Assembly (NCBI GenBank): GCA_035274425.1
Contig: DATEOC010000046.1
Location: forward strand, 1 to 64,000
Direction of reading: 5' to 3'
DNA length: 64,000 nucleotides
DNA from: JADMIH01 sp035274425
GTDB lineage: Bacteria; Chloroflexota; Chloroflexia; QHBQ01; JADMIH01
The notes under the pieces are model-generated. The model did not search any database. It was not told the origin of the DNA and worked only from the letters and a program-made list of their open reading frames with translations. This document shows, piece after piece, positions 1-8,547 of the stretch. Both the position numbers and the translations under genes were made by a program. Numbering within the stretch: position 1 is the first letter of the stretch; every line of letters begins with the position of its first letter.

Positions 1-830
1 TGCCATGCCCCTACGGGGCGTTGGGTTGTAGGGTTGGGTGCCCCTGGGCCGCAACTGGTTCCTGGTGATTTCTGCTCGGTGCCTGGGGTGGTGTGGTAGT
101 GTGGTTGGGTGGGGTGAACGGGGGCAGGATAATCTATTAGATGTGGGGGTTGACGATGCCTGTGGGGTCGCCCGGCGGATGAATCCGCGGGCTACACATA
201 CGAAGCCTCCCTGCGGAGGCTGTTACGTGGCTATGTGGCTACGTGCAGCGCCCTGATGATTATTCTGGTTATGTTCTTCTTTACCACTTAGACCACAGCA
301 CCCACAGGGGGAGAGCGGTGGGCGTAGCGCTCCTACCAGGGGAGGATTGACCTGCGCTGTGCCGGGGTATCGAATGTGGAGTGCGGAGTGCGGAGTGCGG
401 AATGATTGTGTGATGTGGCACTCGTTACTCGTTATTCTTGGCTGAGACCTCCTTTTCGGGGGTGCCGAGAGAAGTGTATTGCTATCTCTCGAAGAGAGGG
501 ACACCAGCGGGACCCTTGGGGTTGGACCTCGACTGCGGACGGCGAGGTCGGAAATGCATCTCTATTTAATTAATCCCCTTTCGGGGGCATTTTGGGACAG
601 GTTTTGGGGGCAATTTAGTAAATTGGTCTGAAATTGGTGGTTTGGGGGACGGACGATGGCAGATAACCAGGTAAGGGCGACGAGTTATCCTAATGAACTC
701 ATAACTTGTAACGCCTAATCTTGCCGGTGAATGGTATATTTGGTAAGTTTGGGTAAAAGTTATTATGAGGGGTTTGCTCAATGGGCTTTCTTGGCCACAT
801 TGAGCATTGCTGCGTGCAAGGGAGCATTAG
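1..830. other. gene-poor leading region with short hairpins
   Basis: I see no convincing gene here. The short open frames have no family resemblance, and their reading crosses repeat sequence. The stretch holds several small palindromes: a stem at 6-18, one at 204-221 with a CTGC loop, one near 486-498, and a 7-bp stem at 525-531 with 543-549. It also holds a 7-bp tandem repeat at 379-399. The last 50 bases carry the ribosome-binding site of the kinase gene at 831. A structured RNA cannot be excluded, but I cannot name one. Confidence 0.5.
379..399. repeat. 7-bp tandem repeat (GAGTGCG x3)
   Basis: Three uninterrupted copies of GAGTGCG are followed by a degenerate one. This is one of several iterative short-word repeats in the intergenic spaces of the window. 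No gene is disturbed by it. Confidence 0.8.
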
Positions 831-3770
831 ATGCGCAAGACTCTGGATGAGGGGACGGCTGCTGAGCCGAACGAGGGTATAGACCAGAAGACGGCCCTGG
901 AGAGCTTGAGGGAGAAAGAAGAGCAGTATCGCGGCGTCTTCGAGGCGACCAGCGATGGGCTGGTAATCAACGATATGGAAGGCAACGTAGTGGAGGTCAA
1001 CCCCGCCTTCGCCAGGATGCACGGGTATACTCGCGAAGAAATGGTCGGCATGCCACCCCCTCAGTTCATCCACCCGAACAGCCATGAGCTATTGAGGCAG
1101 TTCATGGAGACGGTACGAGCCGGAGGGGAGTTCCATTGCCAGGCGATGGATGTGCGCAAAGACGGTACCGCCTTCCACGTTGATGTCCTGGGCATGACCT
1201 TTCTGTACAGGGGCGAGCCGCATATCCTGGGCGTAGTCAGAGACATAACCGAACGGGTGCAGACGTATGAGCAGCTCAGGCTGAAGGAAGAGCAGTACCG
1301 CGCGGTCTTTGAGGCCACCACTGACGGTCTGGCTATCGCTGACCTGGATGCTAACGTGGTCGAGGTCAACCCGGCGTGGTGCAATATGCATGGTTACACT
1401 CGCGAGGAGATGCTGAAACTGCACCCAAGTGCGTACGTCCACCCAGATAGCCTGGCGCTCCTAGCGGAGTATTATCAGAAGGTGCGGGCAGGCGAACACT
1501 TTCGGGCGGAGGCGATGGACATCCGCAAGGACGGCACTCCATTCCACGTCGAGGTACACGAGACCCCGATAATGTATGACGGCCAGCTCCATACACTCAC
1601 GGTGCTACGCGACATCACCGAAAGGGTTGAGTCGGAAGAGCGCATCCGTATGAGGGAGGAGCAGTACCGCTCTATTTTTGAGGCGACCAGCGACGGGCTG
1701 GTTATTTCGGACCTCGACGGCAACGTGATCGAGGTCAACCCCGCCTTCGCCAACATGCTGGGCTACACCCGTGAGGAATTGGTCGGCATGGACCCGAGAC
1801 AGTGGATACACCCCGACAGCCATGCCAACCTGGTGGAGTACCTGGAGAAGGTGAGAGCCGGAGAGCGCTTCCGTACGGAGGGTGTGCAGGTCCGCAAGGA
1901 TGGTACTCTCTTCCCGGCTGAGGTGCACGAGGCCCCCTTTATATACAATGGCCAGCGCCATACCCTGGCGATAATACGCGACATAACGGAGCGAGTGCAG
2001 GCTCGCGAGTTACTTGAGCAGCGTGTCGAGGAGCGCACGCGAGAATTAGCCACGCTTCTGGAGGTATCAAGTAACGTAGCCTCCACCCTGGAGCTTGAGC
2101 CGCTGTTGAAACGCATCCTGGAGCAATTGAAGCTCGTTACCGCTTACAGGCGCGCTACGGTTGCAGTAAATGAGCCTGACGAGGTAATGATGCTGAACTC
2201 CTGGGGCGACAACTCTATACAGACCCCCGCGCCCGGCCGTCCCCTACCCGTAGATAGTTTCGGCCCCATAGGCGCAGCCATACGTAGGGGTGAACCAGTT
2301 ATCATCCCGGATGTCCTTGAGGAGGGGGTCTATGCAGAGACTATGCGTGATCGGACTGCTGCCGCGATGGCAAACGATCCCCTGGTTACCGAGACGCTTG
2401 AGGAGAGGCTCATGTCCGAGCGTTGCGTGATGTATGTTCCCATGATGCTGAAGGGGAAGATGGTAGGGGGTTTGATACTCAGACACAGCGAGCCTGGCTA
2501 TTACAAAGAGCGTCACGCCGACCTGGCGATGGCTATCGCTCACCAGGCCGCTATCGCTATTGAGAATGCCCGGCTCTACAGGCAAGCCCAGGAGACTGCG
2601 CGCAAGACGGCGGCCCTCGCGCAAATCGCCTCCCAGGTCGCCTTCGGCGGCTCCCTCGGTTCGACCCTCCAGGTACTGTGCCGCCATATTGTAGACGTGA
2701 CGGGCGCTGTAGCCTCTGCGGTAGTGCTGCGCGACGCCGAGTCGGGGCAGACCCGCATGGTGGGCACTTATGGGCTGCCGGAAGGGTATGCGGACGCTCT
2801 CAACGCTATCCTGGCATCAGGAGCGACCTTGCTGGTGCAACAGGCGTTTACCGAGGCGCGGCCCCTGTTCCTCCGCGATATGCGTGAGTCTATTCTAAAC
2901 TCCCCCGCTTATGCTCCTTTGCACAGCTTCATGCATGAAGTCCCCTGGGATGGGGTTGTGGCGGTGCCGATGATCTATCAAGGGAGCGCGGTGGGCGTCT
3001 TATTTAGCTACCATCTTCCCACCCGCAATATCGGGGAGGCCGAATTGACCTTCCACAATATGATTGCCGACCAGGCAGCCGTTGCCGTGCAGAACTCTTA
3101 TCTGCTGGCGCAGGCGCACGATAAGACGCGACTTGAGGAGCGACAACGCCTGGCTCGCGAGCTGCACGATTCAGTCACGCAGGCGCTCTTCAGCATCAGC
3201 CTGACGGCTCGTAGCGCGGAGGTGGTGTTGCAGAGAGAGGGCAGTCACTCTAAAGATACCCTGGAGAAGCTGGCCGATCTGCGCCAGCTAACGCAGGGGG
3301 CGCTGGCGGAGATGCGCGCTCTCATCTTCGAATTGCGCCCAGGCGCGCTGGAGGAGGAAGGGCTGGTCGAGGCCCTGCGCAAGCACGCCGCCGCCGTCCA
3401 GGGGCGCGAGATGCTGCAAGTAGAGGTAACGGTCTCTTCTGCTGGCGGGGAGATGCCCAGGCTCAAGCCTGTAGCCGAAGAAGCGCTCTACCGCATCGCG
3501 CAGGAAGCCCTCCATAACATCGTGAAGCACGCCAGGGCATCACGGGTAGAGATGAGTATAGAGGCCGAACCCGGTCTGGTAACGTTGCGGGTGAGCGACG
3601 ACGGTATAGGCTTCGATATCGCCAGGGTGCCACCCGGCCACATGGGCCTCGGCACGATGCGCCAGCGCGCTGAAGCGCTGGGTGGAGAGTACAAGGTGGA
3701 GAGCCGTCCCGGCGAGGGGACAACCGTCACAGTGCGGGTGCCATTACAAGAGTGGTCCTTGCCAGGATAG
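831..3770 (+). CDS. cytosolic PAS/GAF sensor histidine kinase (HisKA_3 type)
   Basis: A 979-residue two-component sensor kinase. In order I see three closely similar PAS domains (about 31-144, 153-268 and 277-392), a short coiled coil with the motif RVEERTREL, two GAF domains (about 412-580 and 590-760), a HisKA_3 dimerisation domain and a HATPase_c domain. The predicted phospho-accepting residue is His779 in RELHDSVTQ. The ATPase N box is near 883-902 (QEALHNIVKHA), and the G boxes follow (SDDGIGF, GLGTM). No transmembrane segment is visible, so it should sense cytosolic signals such as redox state, small ligands or gas. Kinases of this family usually phosphorylate LuxR/NarL-type regulators, but none is encoded nearby, so it is an orphan here. 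The start is supported by a GGGAG ribosome site 7 bases upstream. It is paralogous to the kinase at 26027-29221. The signal sensed is unknown. Confidence 0.93.
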   Translation: MRKTLDEGTAAEPNEGIDQKTALESLREKEEQYRGVFEATSDGLVINDMEGNVVEVNPAFARMHGYTREEMVGMPPPQFIHPNSHELLRQFMETVRAGGEFHCQAMDVRKDGTAFHVDVLGMTFLYRGEPHILGVVRDITERVQTYEQLRLKEEQYRAVFEATTDGLAIADLDANVVEVNPAWCNMHGYTREEMLKLHPSAYVHPDSLALLAEYYQKVRAGEHFRAEAMDIRKDGTPFHVEVHETPIMYDGQLHTLTVLRDITERVESEERIRMREEQYRSIFEATSDGLVISDLDGNVIEVNPAFANMLGYTREELVGMDPRQWIHPDSHANLVEYLEKVRAGERFRTEGVQVRKDGTLFPAEVHEAPFIYNGQRHTLAIIRDITERVQARELLEQRVEERTRELATLLEVSSNVASTLELEPLLKRILEQLKLVTAYRRATVAVNEPDEVMMLNSWGDNSIQTPAPGRPLPVDSFGPIGAAIRRGEPVIIPDVLEEGVYAETMRDRTAAAMANDPLVTETLEERLMSERCVMYVPMMLKGKMVGGLILRHSEPGYYKERHADLAMAIAHQAAIAIENARLYRQAQETARKTAALAQIASQVAFGGSLGSTLQVLCRHIVDVTGAVASAVVLRDAESGQTRMVGTYGLPEGYADALNAILASGATLLVQQAFTEARPLFLRDMRESILNSPAYAPLHSFMHEVPWDGVVAVPMIYQGSAVGVLFSYHLPTRNIGEAELTFHNMIADQAAVAVQNSYLLAQAHDKTRLEERQRLARELHDSVTQALFSISLTARSAEVVLQREGSHSKDTLEKLADLRQLTQGALAEMRALIFELRPGALEEEGLVEALRKHAAAVQGREMLQVEVTVSSAGGEMPRLKPVAEEALYRIAQEALHNIVKHARASRVEMSIEAEPGLVTLRVSDDGIGFDIARVPPGHMGLGTMRQRAEALGGEYKVESRPGEGTTVTVRVPLQEWSLPG

Positions 3771-3862
3771 CAAAGAGAGCTAATCACGCAAGAAACGAAA
3801 GGCTTACGAGAAATGGCTCAGAGGATGTCGAGAAAGTGTGGGGCAAGGTGTAAATGCATGAG

Positions 3863-3943
3863 TGTCATTCCGAACGAAGTGAGGAATCTAGAAATCTATC
3901 TACCTGGCAAGCTCGGAGATTCCTCACTTCGTTCGGAATGACA
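3863..3943. repeat. 27-bp perfect inverted repeat
   Basis: Positions 3863-3889 are the exact reverse complement of 3917-3943, with a 27-base loop between them. It lies between the convergent kinase and lipid-kinase genes, in the position of a bidirectional terminator. There is no T tract, so a REP-like or MITE-like dispersed element fits better. The arm carries the word CATTCCGAACGAAGTGAGG, which I recall as a commonly dispersed intergenic word in bacterial genomes. Confidence 0.85.
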
Positions 3944-4008
3944 GGGAAAAGAGTACTTCGCTAAGGCAGACTCCTCTACCTTTGTCACCGTAAGGGCTAT
4001 CGTCTTTC

Positions 4009-4941
4009 TTATGGTGGCGTCATAACTGTGAGCGCGCCTGGCATGACGCGGATATTGTAGCTTTGGTCATGTACAGGCTCGCCGTCTATATGGGCCTGGA
4101 TAGGCTTGTCACAACGGACAGAGACCTCTTGCGCCCGCACGATTTCGACTTCTTTCAAACCTACATGGCCTCCGGTCTTGGTCGTCGGCAGAGCGCGGAG
4201 AGCTTTGAAGCGGGACATCTCATGCATCAACACGACATCGAGGCGACCATCATACGGGTCAGCTTCCGGCGCGAACTTATACCCACCGCCGGTGGTAGGG
4301 CCAATCGTTGCGGCAAAGTTCAGCAGCTTGCGCTTGCCCCACGGTTTGCCGTCTATGGTAATTTCTAACAGTGGCAAGCGGTTGTAGAAGAGCATAATCT
4401 GGCGAAGGATTGAAATTGTGTAGCGTGCCGAAGCCCGCGCCCAACGACGCTTCGCTGCTAATGCGTCCTGAACATCCCAGGCCACGTTGCCCGCCAGCCC
4501 CGCCGCGAAAATATTTGTTATCCACTCATCGTTGGCGCGAGCGACATCGATGGCTCGTGGCCGGCCAGAGAGAGCGACCTTGAGCGCCTCACCCATATCC
4601 GCCGGTAAGCCCAGGGTCCCAAAAGCGTAGTCATTGCCCGTTCCCAGCGGAACGATACCGAGCGGCACCCTACTTTCTATGTCAAGCAAGCTACTGGCGG
4701 CGCTGCGTATCGTGCCGTCGCCACCACACACTACTACCGGCCCCTCCCCTTGGGCAGCGGCGGCCTGGATAGCGTGCCGCCCTTCTTCCGCGCTACGGGT
4801 CTCCACTATTTCTGCGTTGCTATCTAGCTCCTTGAGCAGGCTGCGTATCGTCGCGGACAGGCTCCCTGAGCGTCCACTGTTCGCGTTGCTGTTCAGGATT
4901 ATCACCGGATTGCGCCCAGGCTTTCGCTTATCTTCTTCCAT
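4009..4941 (-). CDS. diacylglycerol/lipid kinase family protein (YegS/DagK type)
   Basis: A 310-residue ATP-dependent lipid kinase of the DagK/YegS/BmrU family. The amino-terminal NPVIILNSNANSG motif and the nucleotide-binding GGDGT motif near residue 73 are both present. A GTGND motif follows near residue 100, and the usual beta-rich carboxyl domain carries AHIDGEP. The length fits the family. Members phosphorylate diacylglycerol or related lipids at the inner membrane face, and the exact substrate cannot be read from sequence. The start has a purine-rich GGAGGAGGGG ribosome site. It is the last gene of a minus-strand cluster with a GlpD-like dehydrogenase and an alkyl-DHAP-synthase-like FAD enzyme, which points to glycerolipid or ether-lipid synthesis. 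Confidence 0.92.
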   Translation of the reverse strand: MEEDKRKPGRNPVIILNSNANSGRSGSLSATIRSLLKELDSNAEIVETRSAEEGRHAIQAAAAQGEGPVVVCGGDGTIRSAASSLLDIESRVPLGIVPLGTGNDYAFGTLGLPADMGEALKVALSGRPRAIDVARANDEWITNIFAAGLAGNVAWDVQDALAAKRRWARASARYTISILRQIMLFYNRLPLLEITIDGKPWGKRKLLNFAATIGPTTGGGYKFAPEADPYDGRLDVVLMHEMSRFKALRALPTTKTGGHVGLKEVEIVRAQEVSVRCDKPIQAHIDGEPVHDQSYNIRVMPGALTVMTPP

Positions 4942-4962
4942 TAGCCAATCCCCTCCTCCAAG

Positions 4963-4986
4963 ACTTAGAACTCAAAACTCAAAACT
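4963..4986. repeat. short iterative A/T-rich repeat at gene junction
   Basis: Built from the words ACTTAGAA and CTCAAAA. The same vocabulary forms the large inverted repeats at 6591-6659 and 23847-23916. Here only one arm is present, and it overlaps the last codons of the GlpD-like gene. Confidence 0.6.
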
Positions 4987-6565
4987 AAATCGAGCGCCAG
5001 TCCGGGATGGTCTCCGGCGCTGACAAGCTATAGCAGGTACGCCAGAGGGCCATATATCTTTCCGCTTCAGCGTTCCAACGTGCGTCATCCCAGCCTAACT
5101 CCTGCTGGATGATGAGACGGATAGCAGGCAAGAGTGCCTCGCCACCCCTGGGCAGGAGCTGGCCCAGCCGCGTCCGGCGCAATAGCAGGTCATCCAGGTG
5201 AACGACCATCTCAGTGCGGGCAGCCCAGCGTAGCTCGGCCCACACCGTTTCCGTGCCTGGGACTCGCTCTAGCTCCCCTTCTTGCGCCTCTTCGAGCAGC
5301 CGGGCGGCCAGGTTGCCATATCTGCCGGCGAGACGTCTGGATGGTCTTCGCGTTGCGCTCCTGGTATGCCGTCGCTGATGGTCTGGCAACTCGTAGGGGA
5401 GCCGCCTGCGTATGATAGCGAGGATATCAGAGGCTGCGTGGTGAAAGGTGGTCAGCTTGCCGCCCGTAATAGTTATCAGACCGTCCTCTTCCCATATCGC
5501 ATAGTCCCTCGACGCCGAAGATGGGTCTCCTCCCTTCGTGCCGATGACCGGCCTTATTCCGGCATAGGTAGAGACAACATCATCTAGCGTCAACTTTATC
5601 CCCGGGAATAGACTTTCGACCGCAGCCATCAGGTATGCCACCTCGGCGGGGCTGATGCGCGGCTCCTGGTCGAGAGGGAGGTCGTGGTCGAGGTCTGTCG
5701 TGCCAACCCTGGTGCACCCCTCCCAGGGGACGACAGATACGGGGCGTCCATCCGCAGGGTGGTAGATGGCAATCGCCTGGGCTACAGGTATGCGCCAGCC
5801 GGGGAAGATCAGGTGACTCCCTCTCAGTGGGCGCATCTTCTCCCTCCCGGAAGCTCCTGTGCGCAGCCGGTCCGCCCATGCACCTGTCGCGTTGATCACT
5901 ACGTGCGCTCTTACCTCCGCTGTGCGCTCTTCTATATGGTCGCGAAGGACGGCTCCCGTGACCTGGCCCGCGTCCCTCAGGAGTGTGTCAGCCGCCACAT
6001 AGTTGAGAGCGACACCGCCCTCTGCCATCCCCTCCTGGAGCACGTGCCACACCAGCCTGGCATCGTCCGTCTGTGCGTCTCTCCAACCGAAGCCGCCCTT
6101 CAACCCTCGCTGGTCTATGCCCGGCGCGAGCATACGAAATTCATCTGCCGAATAGTATCTATGCCGCCAGTATCCAGCGAAAAGGTCGTAGAGGCCGAGC
6201 GCGACACGCATAGCCAGATGCCATGCCTTGTTCGTCTTGCCCCTGCCGTAATCAGGCGCGAGATAGCCAATAGGCTCTACCAGCCCAGGCTCCAAGGCGA
6301 GGAGTTTCTCTCGACCGCGCACTGCATCGCGCGTCAACCCAAAGCGTCCCTGGAAGAGGTATCTCAGGCCCCCATGCACCAGGCTTGAAGAGCGCCCCGA
6401 TGCGCCCCATGCAAAGTCGCGCTGCTCAACGAGCAAGGTACGGAGTCCGGAGCGTGCGGCCTCACGAAATATACCCGCCCCGGTGATACCCCCGCCGATC
6501 ACGAGCACGTCCCAGGGTCGGGCCAAATCCCCCCATATACGATTGCGCTCGACTACTTGTCGCAA
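4985..6565 (-). CDS. glpD: FAD-dependent glycerol-3-phosphate dehydrogenase
   Basis: Oxidises sn-glycerol-3-phosphate to dihydroxyacetone phosphate at the membrane and passes electrons to quinone. The amino terminus has the dinucleotide-binding motif VLVIGGGITGAGI. The family signature ASGRSSSLVHGGLRYL follows, and a GlpD carboxyl domain closes the protein. I place the start at a TTG at 6565, preceded by GAGG with 8-base spacing, giving about 526 residues. The frame is also open to an ATG at 6631, but the extra 22 residues would be translated from an intergenic inverted repeat and do not belong to the family. The gene sits between the FAD enzyme upstream and the lipid kinase downstream on the same strand, so DHAP made here could feed ether-lipid synthesis. 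Confidence 0.9.
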   Translation of the reverse strand: MRQVVERNRIWGDLARPWDVLVIGGGITGAGIFREAARSGLRTLLVEQRDFAWGASGRSSSLVHGGLRYLFQGRFGLTRDAVRGREKLLALEPGLVEPIGYLAPDYGRGKTNKAWHLAMRVALGLYDLFAGYWRHRYYSADEFRMLAPGIDQRGLKGGFGWRDAQTDDARLVWHVLQEGMAEGGVALNYVAADTLLRDAGQVTGAVLRDHIEERTAEVRAHVVINATGAWADRLRTGASGREKMRPLRGSHLIFPGWRIPVAQAIAIYHPADGRPVSVVPWEGCTRVGTTDLDHDLPLDQEPRISPAEVAYLMAAVESLFPGIKLTLDDVVSTYAGIRPVIGTKGGDPSSASRDYAIWEEDGLITITGGKLTTFHHAASDILAIIRRRLPYELPDHQRRHTRSATRRPSRRLAGRYGNLAARLLEEAQEGELERVPGTETVWAELRWAARTEMVVHLDDLLLRRTRLGQLLPRGGEALLPAIRLIIQQELGWDDARWNAEAERYMALWRTCYSLSAPETIPDWRSI

Positions 6566-6590
6566 CTTGATAACCTCATCGAATTTTGAA

Positions 6591-6659
6591 TTTTGAATTT
6601 TGAGTTCTAAGTTTTGAATTATTACAACCAACTCAAAACTTAGAACTCAAAATTCAAAA
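6591..6659. repeat. 27-bp inverted repeat of TTTTGAATT-type words
   Basis: Positions 6591-6617 are the exact reverse complement of 6633-6659, separated by 15 bases. It fills the gap between the FAD-enzyme gene and the GlpD-like gene. It could act as a weak attenuating hairpin or simply be a dispersed repeat. The right arm abuts the stop codon of the upstream gene, and the left arm creates the spurious longer amino terminus of the GlpD frame. Confidence 0.85.
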
Positions 6660-8252
6660 CTAATCTACCAGTTTCCCTGGGTTCATCATTCCGGATGGGT
6701 CGAACTGCTTGCAAAGGGTATGCAGGGTCTCAATCCCTAAAGTACCTTTCTCTTTCTGCAAGTAAGGAAGGTGGTCTGTCCCCACCCCGTGCTGGTGGCT
6801 GATAGTGCCACCGTGCGATACGATGGCTCGGCTGGCTGCCGCTTTCAGCACCCGCCACCGCCGTAGCGTTTCTTCAGGATCGGGCGCGAGCCGGTAGAGG
6901 TAAGTTGTATAAATGCTGGAGCCGGAGGGGTAAGTATGAGACAGGTGGGTTGTAGCGTGTACCCGCTCTTCGATTTCGGCCAGTCCCGTGCGTAGCGCCT
7001 GCTCGACGGCCACAATGAGGGCAGGCACCCGGTCCCAATCTACCGCAGTCTCCACCGTGTCAACAGCGTACCCTGCTTCCCAGAGCGTGTTCCGAAGGTA
7101 TGGCACGCGGAAACGGCCCTTGTGCCACTGCTTGCCTAACGTGCGTCCGGTATGGACGCCCTTGTACTTGCGGGCAATCGCCAATGCCTCGCGGCGGCCT
7201 GCATTTACCATACTCTCCTGCCCGGTGAAGCCGAGCAGCAACATACACTTATCTGCCCCAATCCCCCGCAGCGAGAGGAATCGCTCAAGCGCACTGATGG
7301 CCTGAGCGTGCCCGGCCAGGGCGAGAGTAATAGCGGTCTCCCCGGGTGCGCTCAGTCGTAAGAGGGAGAGAGATAGATTGCCCTGGCTGAGCTGGCGCGT
7401 AGCGGCTAGCGCACGCTCCCACGTGGGGAAGAAGATAGCATGGAAATCCTCCCGCTCCGGGAGGGCGGTGATGCGCACGGTGGCATCGGTCAGGACGCCC
7501 ATTCGCCCTTCGCTGCCCAGGATAATGGAGCGCAGATCGGGTCCGGTTGCCGAAGCGGGGAAGGGAGGTAGCTCCATGCTCCCGGCGGGACATTCGAGGT
7601 GTCCCCCGGCAAAGAGCTGCTCGATGCGCCCGTAGCCACGCGACTGCTGGCCGCTTGAGCGAGTGGCGACCCACCCACCTAGGGTCGAAAGCTCGAACGA
7701 CTGCGGAAAGTGCCCCAGCGTATAGCCATCTGCGCGAAGCCGCGCCTCCAGGATTGGACCCGCGACTCCCGCTTCGAATGTCGCGAGCCTGCTCGCTCTG
7801 CTCAAGTGCCGAAGGCGTTGCATGCGGCTCATATCGATAGTGAGCACCGGCGTGTCGCTGCCTCCGGGGTTGACGTGGCCCACGACGCTCGTCCCGCCCC
7901 CGTACGGGATGAGGTGAGCATTTACGCTGGCGGCGTACCTTATCAGGTCGCGCACGTCGGCCCGGCTGGCAGGGTAGGCCACGCCGTCAGGAAATACTCC
8001 TATACGTCCCGCGCGCAGAGCGATCCAATCGGGCAAGCTTTGCCCTCTTGCGTGCATTAACCGCTCCACCGGGCTACTATCTACCAGTGGATGGGCAGGC
8101 AGACGTGAGCTGGGTACCGCACGCAGCACATCCTCTAGCTCGGTATCTTTAAGCCGCGCCCCGGTCCCGAGCCGGGCTTCAAGGAATGCGAGAGCCTCTC
8201 GCGTGAGCGGGTAATTGATCGTATCTAAGCCCCAGCCGTTCCAGCGTCTCAT
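6660..8252 (-). CDS. FAD-binding oxidase, alkyl-DHAP synthase-like
   Basis: A vanillyl-alcohol-oxidase-type flavoprotein resembling alkyldihydroxyacetonephosphate synthase, which exchanges the acyl chain of acyl-DHAP for a fatty alcohol to start ether-lipid synthesis. The PCMH-type FAD domain spans roughly 85-260 and carries the FAD-binding IPYGGGTSVVGHV motif near residue 117. The substrate domain follows, with SHQHGVGTDHL near 485-500, matching the His-rich active-site strand of the family. I chose the ATG at 8252 (protein start MRRWNGWG) because homologues begin with that segment and GGGA lies 5 bases upstream. The frame is open to 8357, and the extra 35 residues look unrelated. It is first in a minus-strand cluster with a GlpD-like enzyme and a lipid kinase. 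A glycolate-oxidase-type dehydrogenase function is the main alternative. Confidence 0.82.
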   Translation of the reverse strand: MRRWNGWGLDTINYPLTREALAFLEARLGTGARLKDTELEDVLRAVPSSRLPAHPLVDSSPVERLMHARGQSLPDWIALRAGRIGVFPDGVAYPASRADVRDLIRYAASVNAHLIPYGGGTSVVGHVNPGGSDTPVLTIDMSRMQRLRHLSRASRLATFEAGVAGPILEARLRADGYTLGHFPQSFELSTLGGWVATRSSGQQSRGYGRIEQLFAGGHLECPAGSMELPPFPASATGPDLRSIILGSEGRMGVLTDATVRITALPEREDFHAIFFPTWERALAATRQLSQGNLSLSLLRLSAPGETAITLALAGHAQAISALERFLSLRGIGADKCMLLLGFTGQESMVNAGRREALAIARKYKGVHTGRTLGKQWHKGRFRVPYLRNTLWEAGYAVDTVETAVDWDRVPALIVAVEQALRTGLAEIEERVHATTHLSHTYPSGSSIYTTYLYRLAPDPEETLRRWRVLKAAASRAIVSHGGTISHQHGVGTDHLPYLQKEKGTLGIETLHTLCKQFDPSGMMNPGKLVD

Positions 8253-8547
8253 AGGTGTCCCACGCAACAATATGGGCATACTATAAGGTGCGTGCCGAGG
8301 GGCGTCAAGGTCCGTTGTTAGAAAGATTGGTACTCCATTAGCCCATTCCTCTCTCATACTTAAGACCTAGTGACTGCTAGGCCGTTTTCATGGGCCTGGG
8401 TCGTCCATTCTAATCAAGTCTTTTCCCCCGATAAGGCCGTGTAATCACGCCCCCTACTCCTTGTATCATCAAGCTGCGTTCATTAGCCGGGTAAACCCCT
8501 TATGAACGGTATGCGAGAAAAGACTATAGACCGAGGAGAGGTGGGGT

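Noticed and set aside
38..256. 72-codon frame at the window start
   Set aside because: Trp/Gly-rich, crosses the hairpin repeat near 204-221, and has no family resemblance.
5684..6388. 234-codon open frame opposite the GlpD-like gene
   Set aside because: It is the antisense of a clear GlpD coding region, has no ribosome site and resembles no family. High-GC coding strands often leave such frames open.
6566..6631. Longer GlpD start at 6631
   Set aside because: The extra residues come from an inverted repeat and lie outside the conserved family start.
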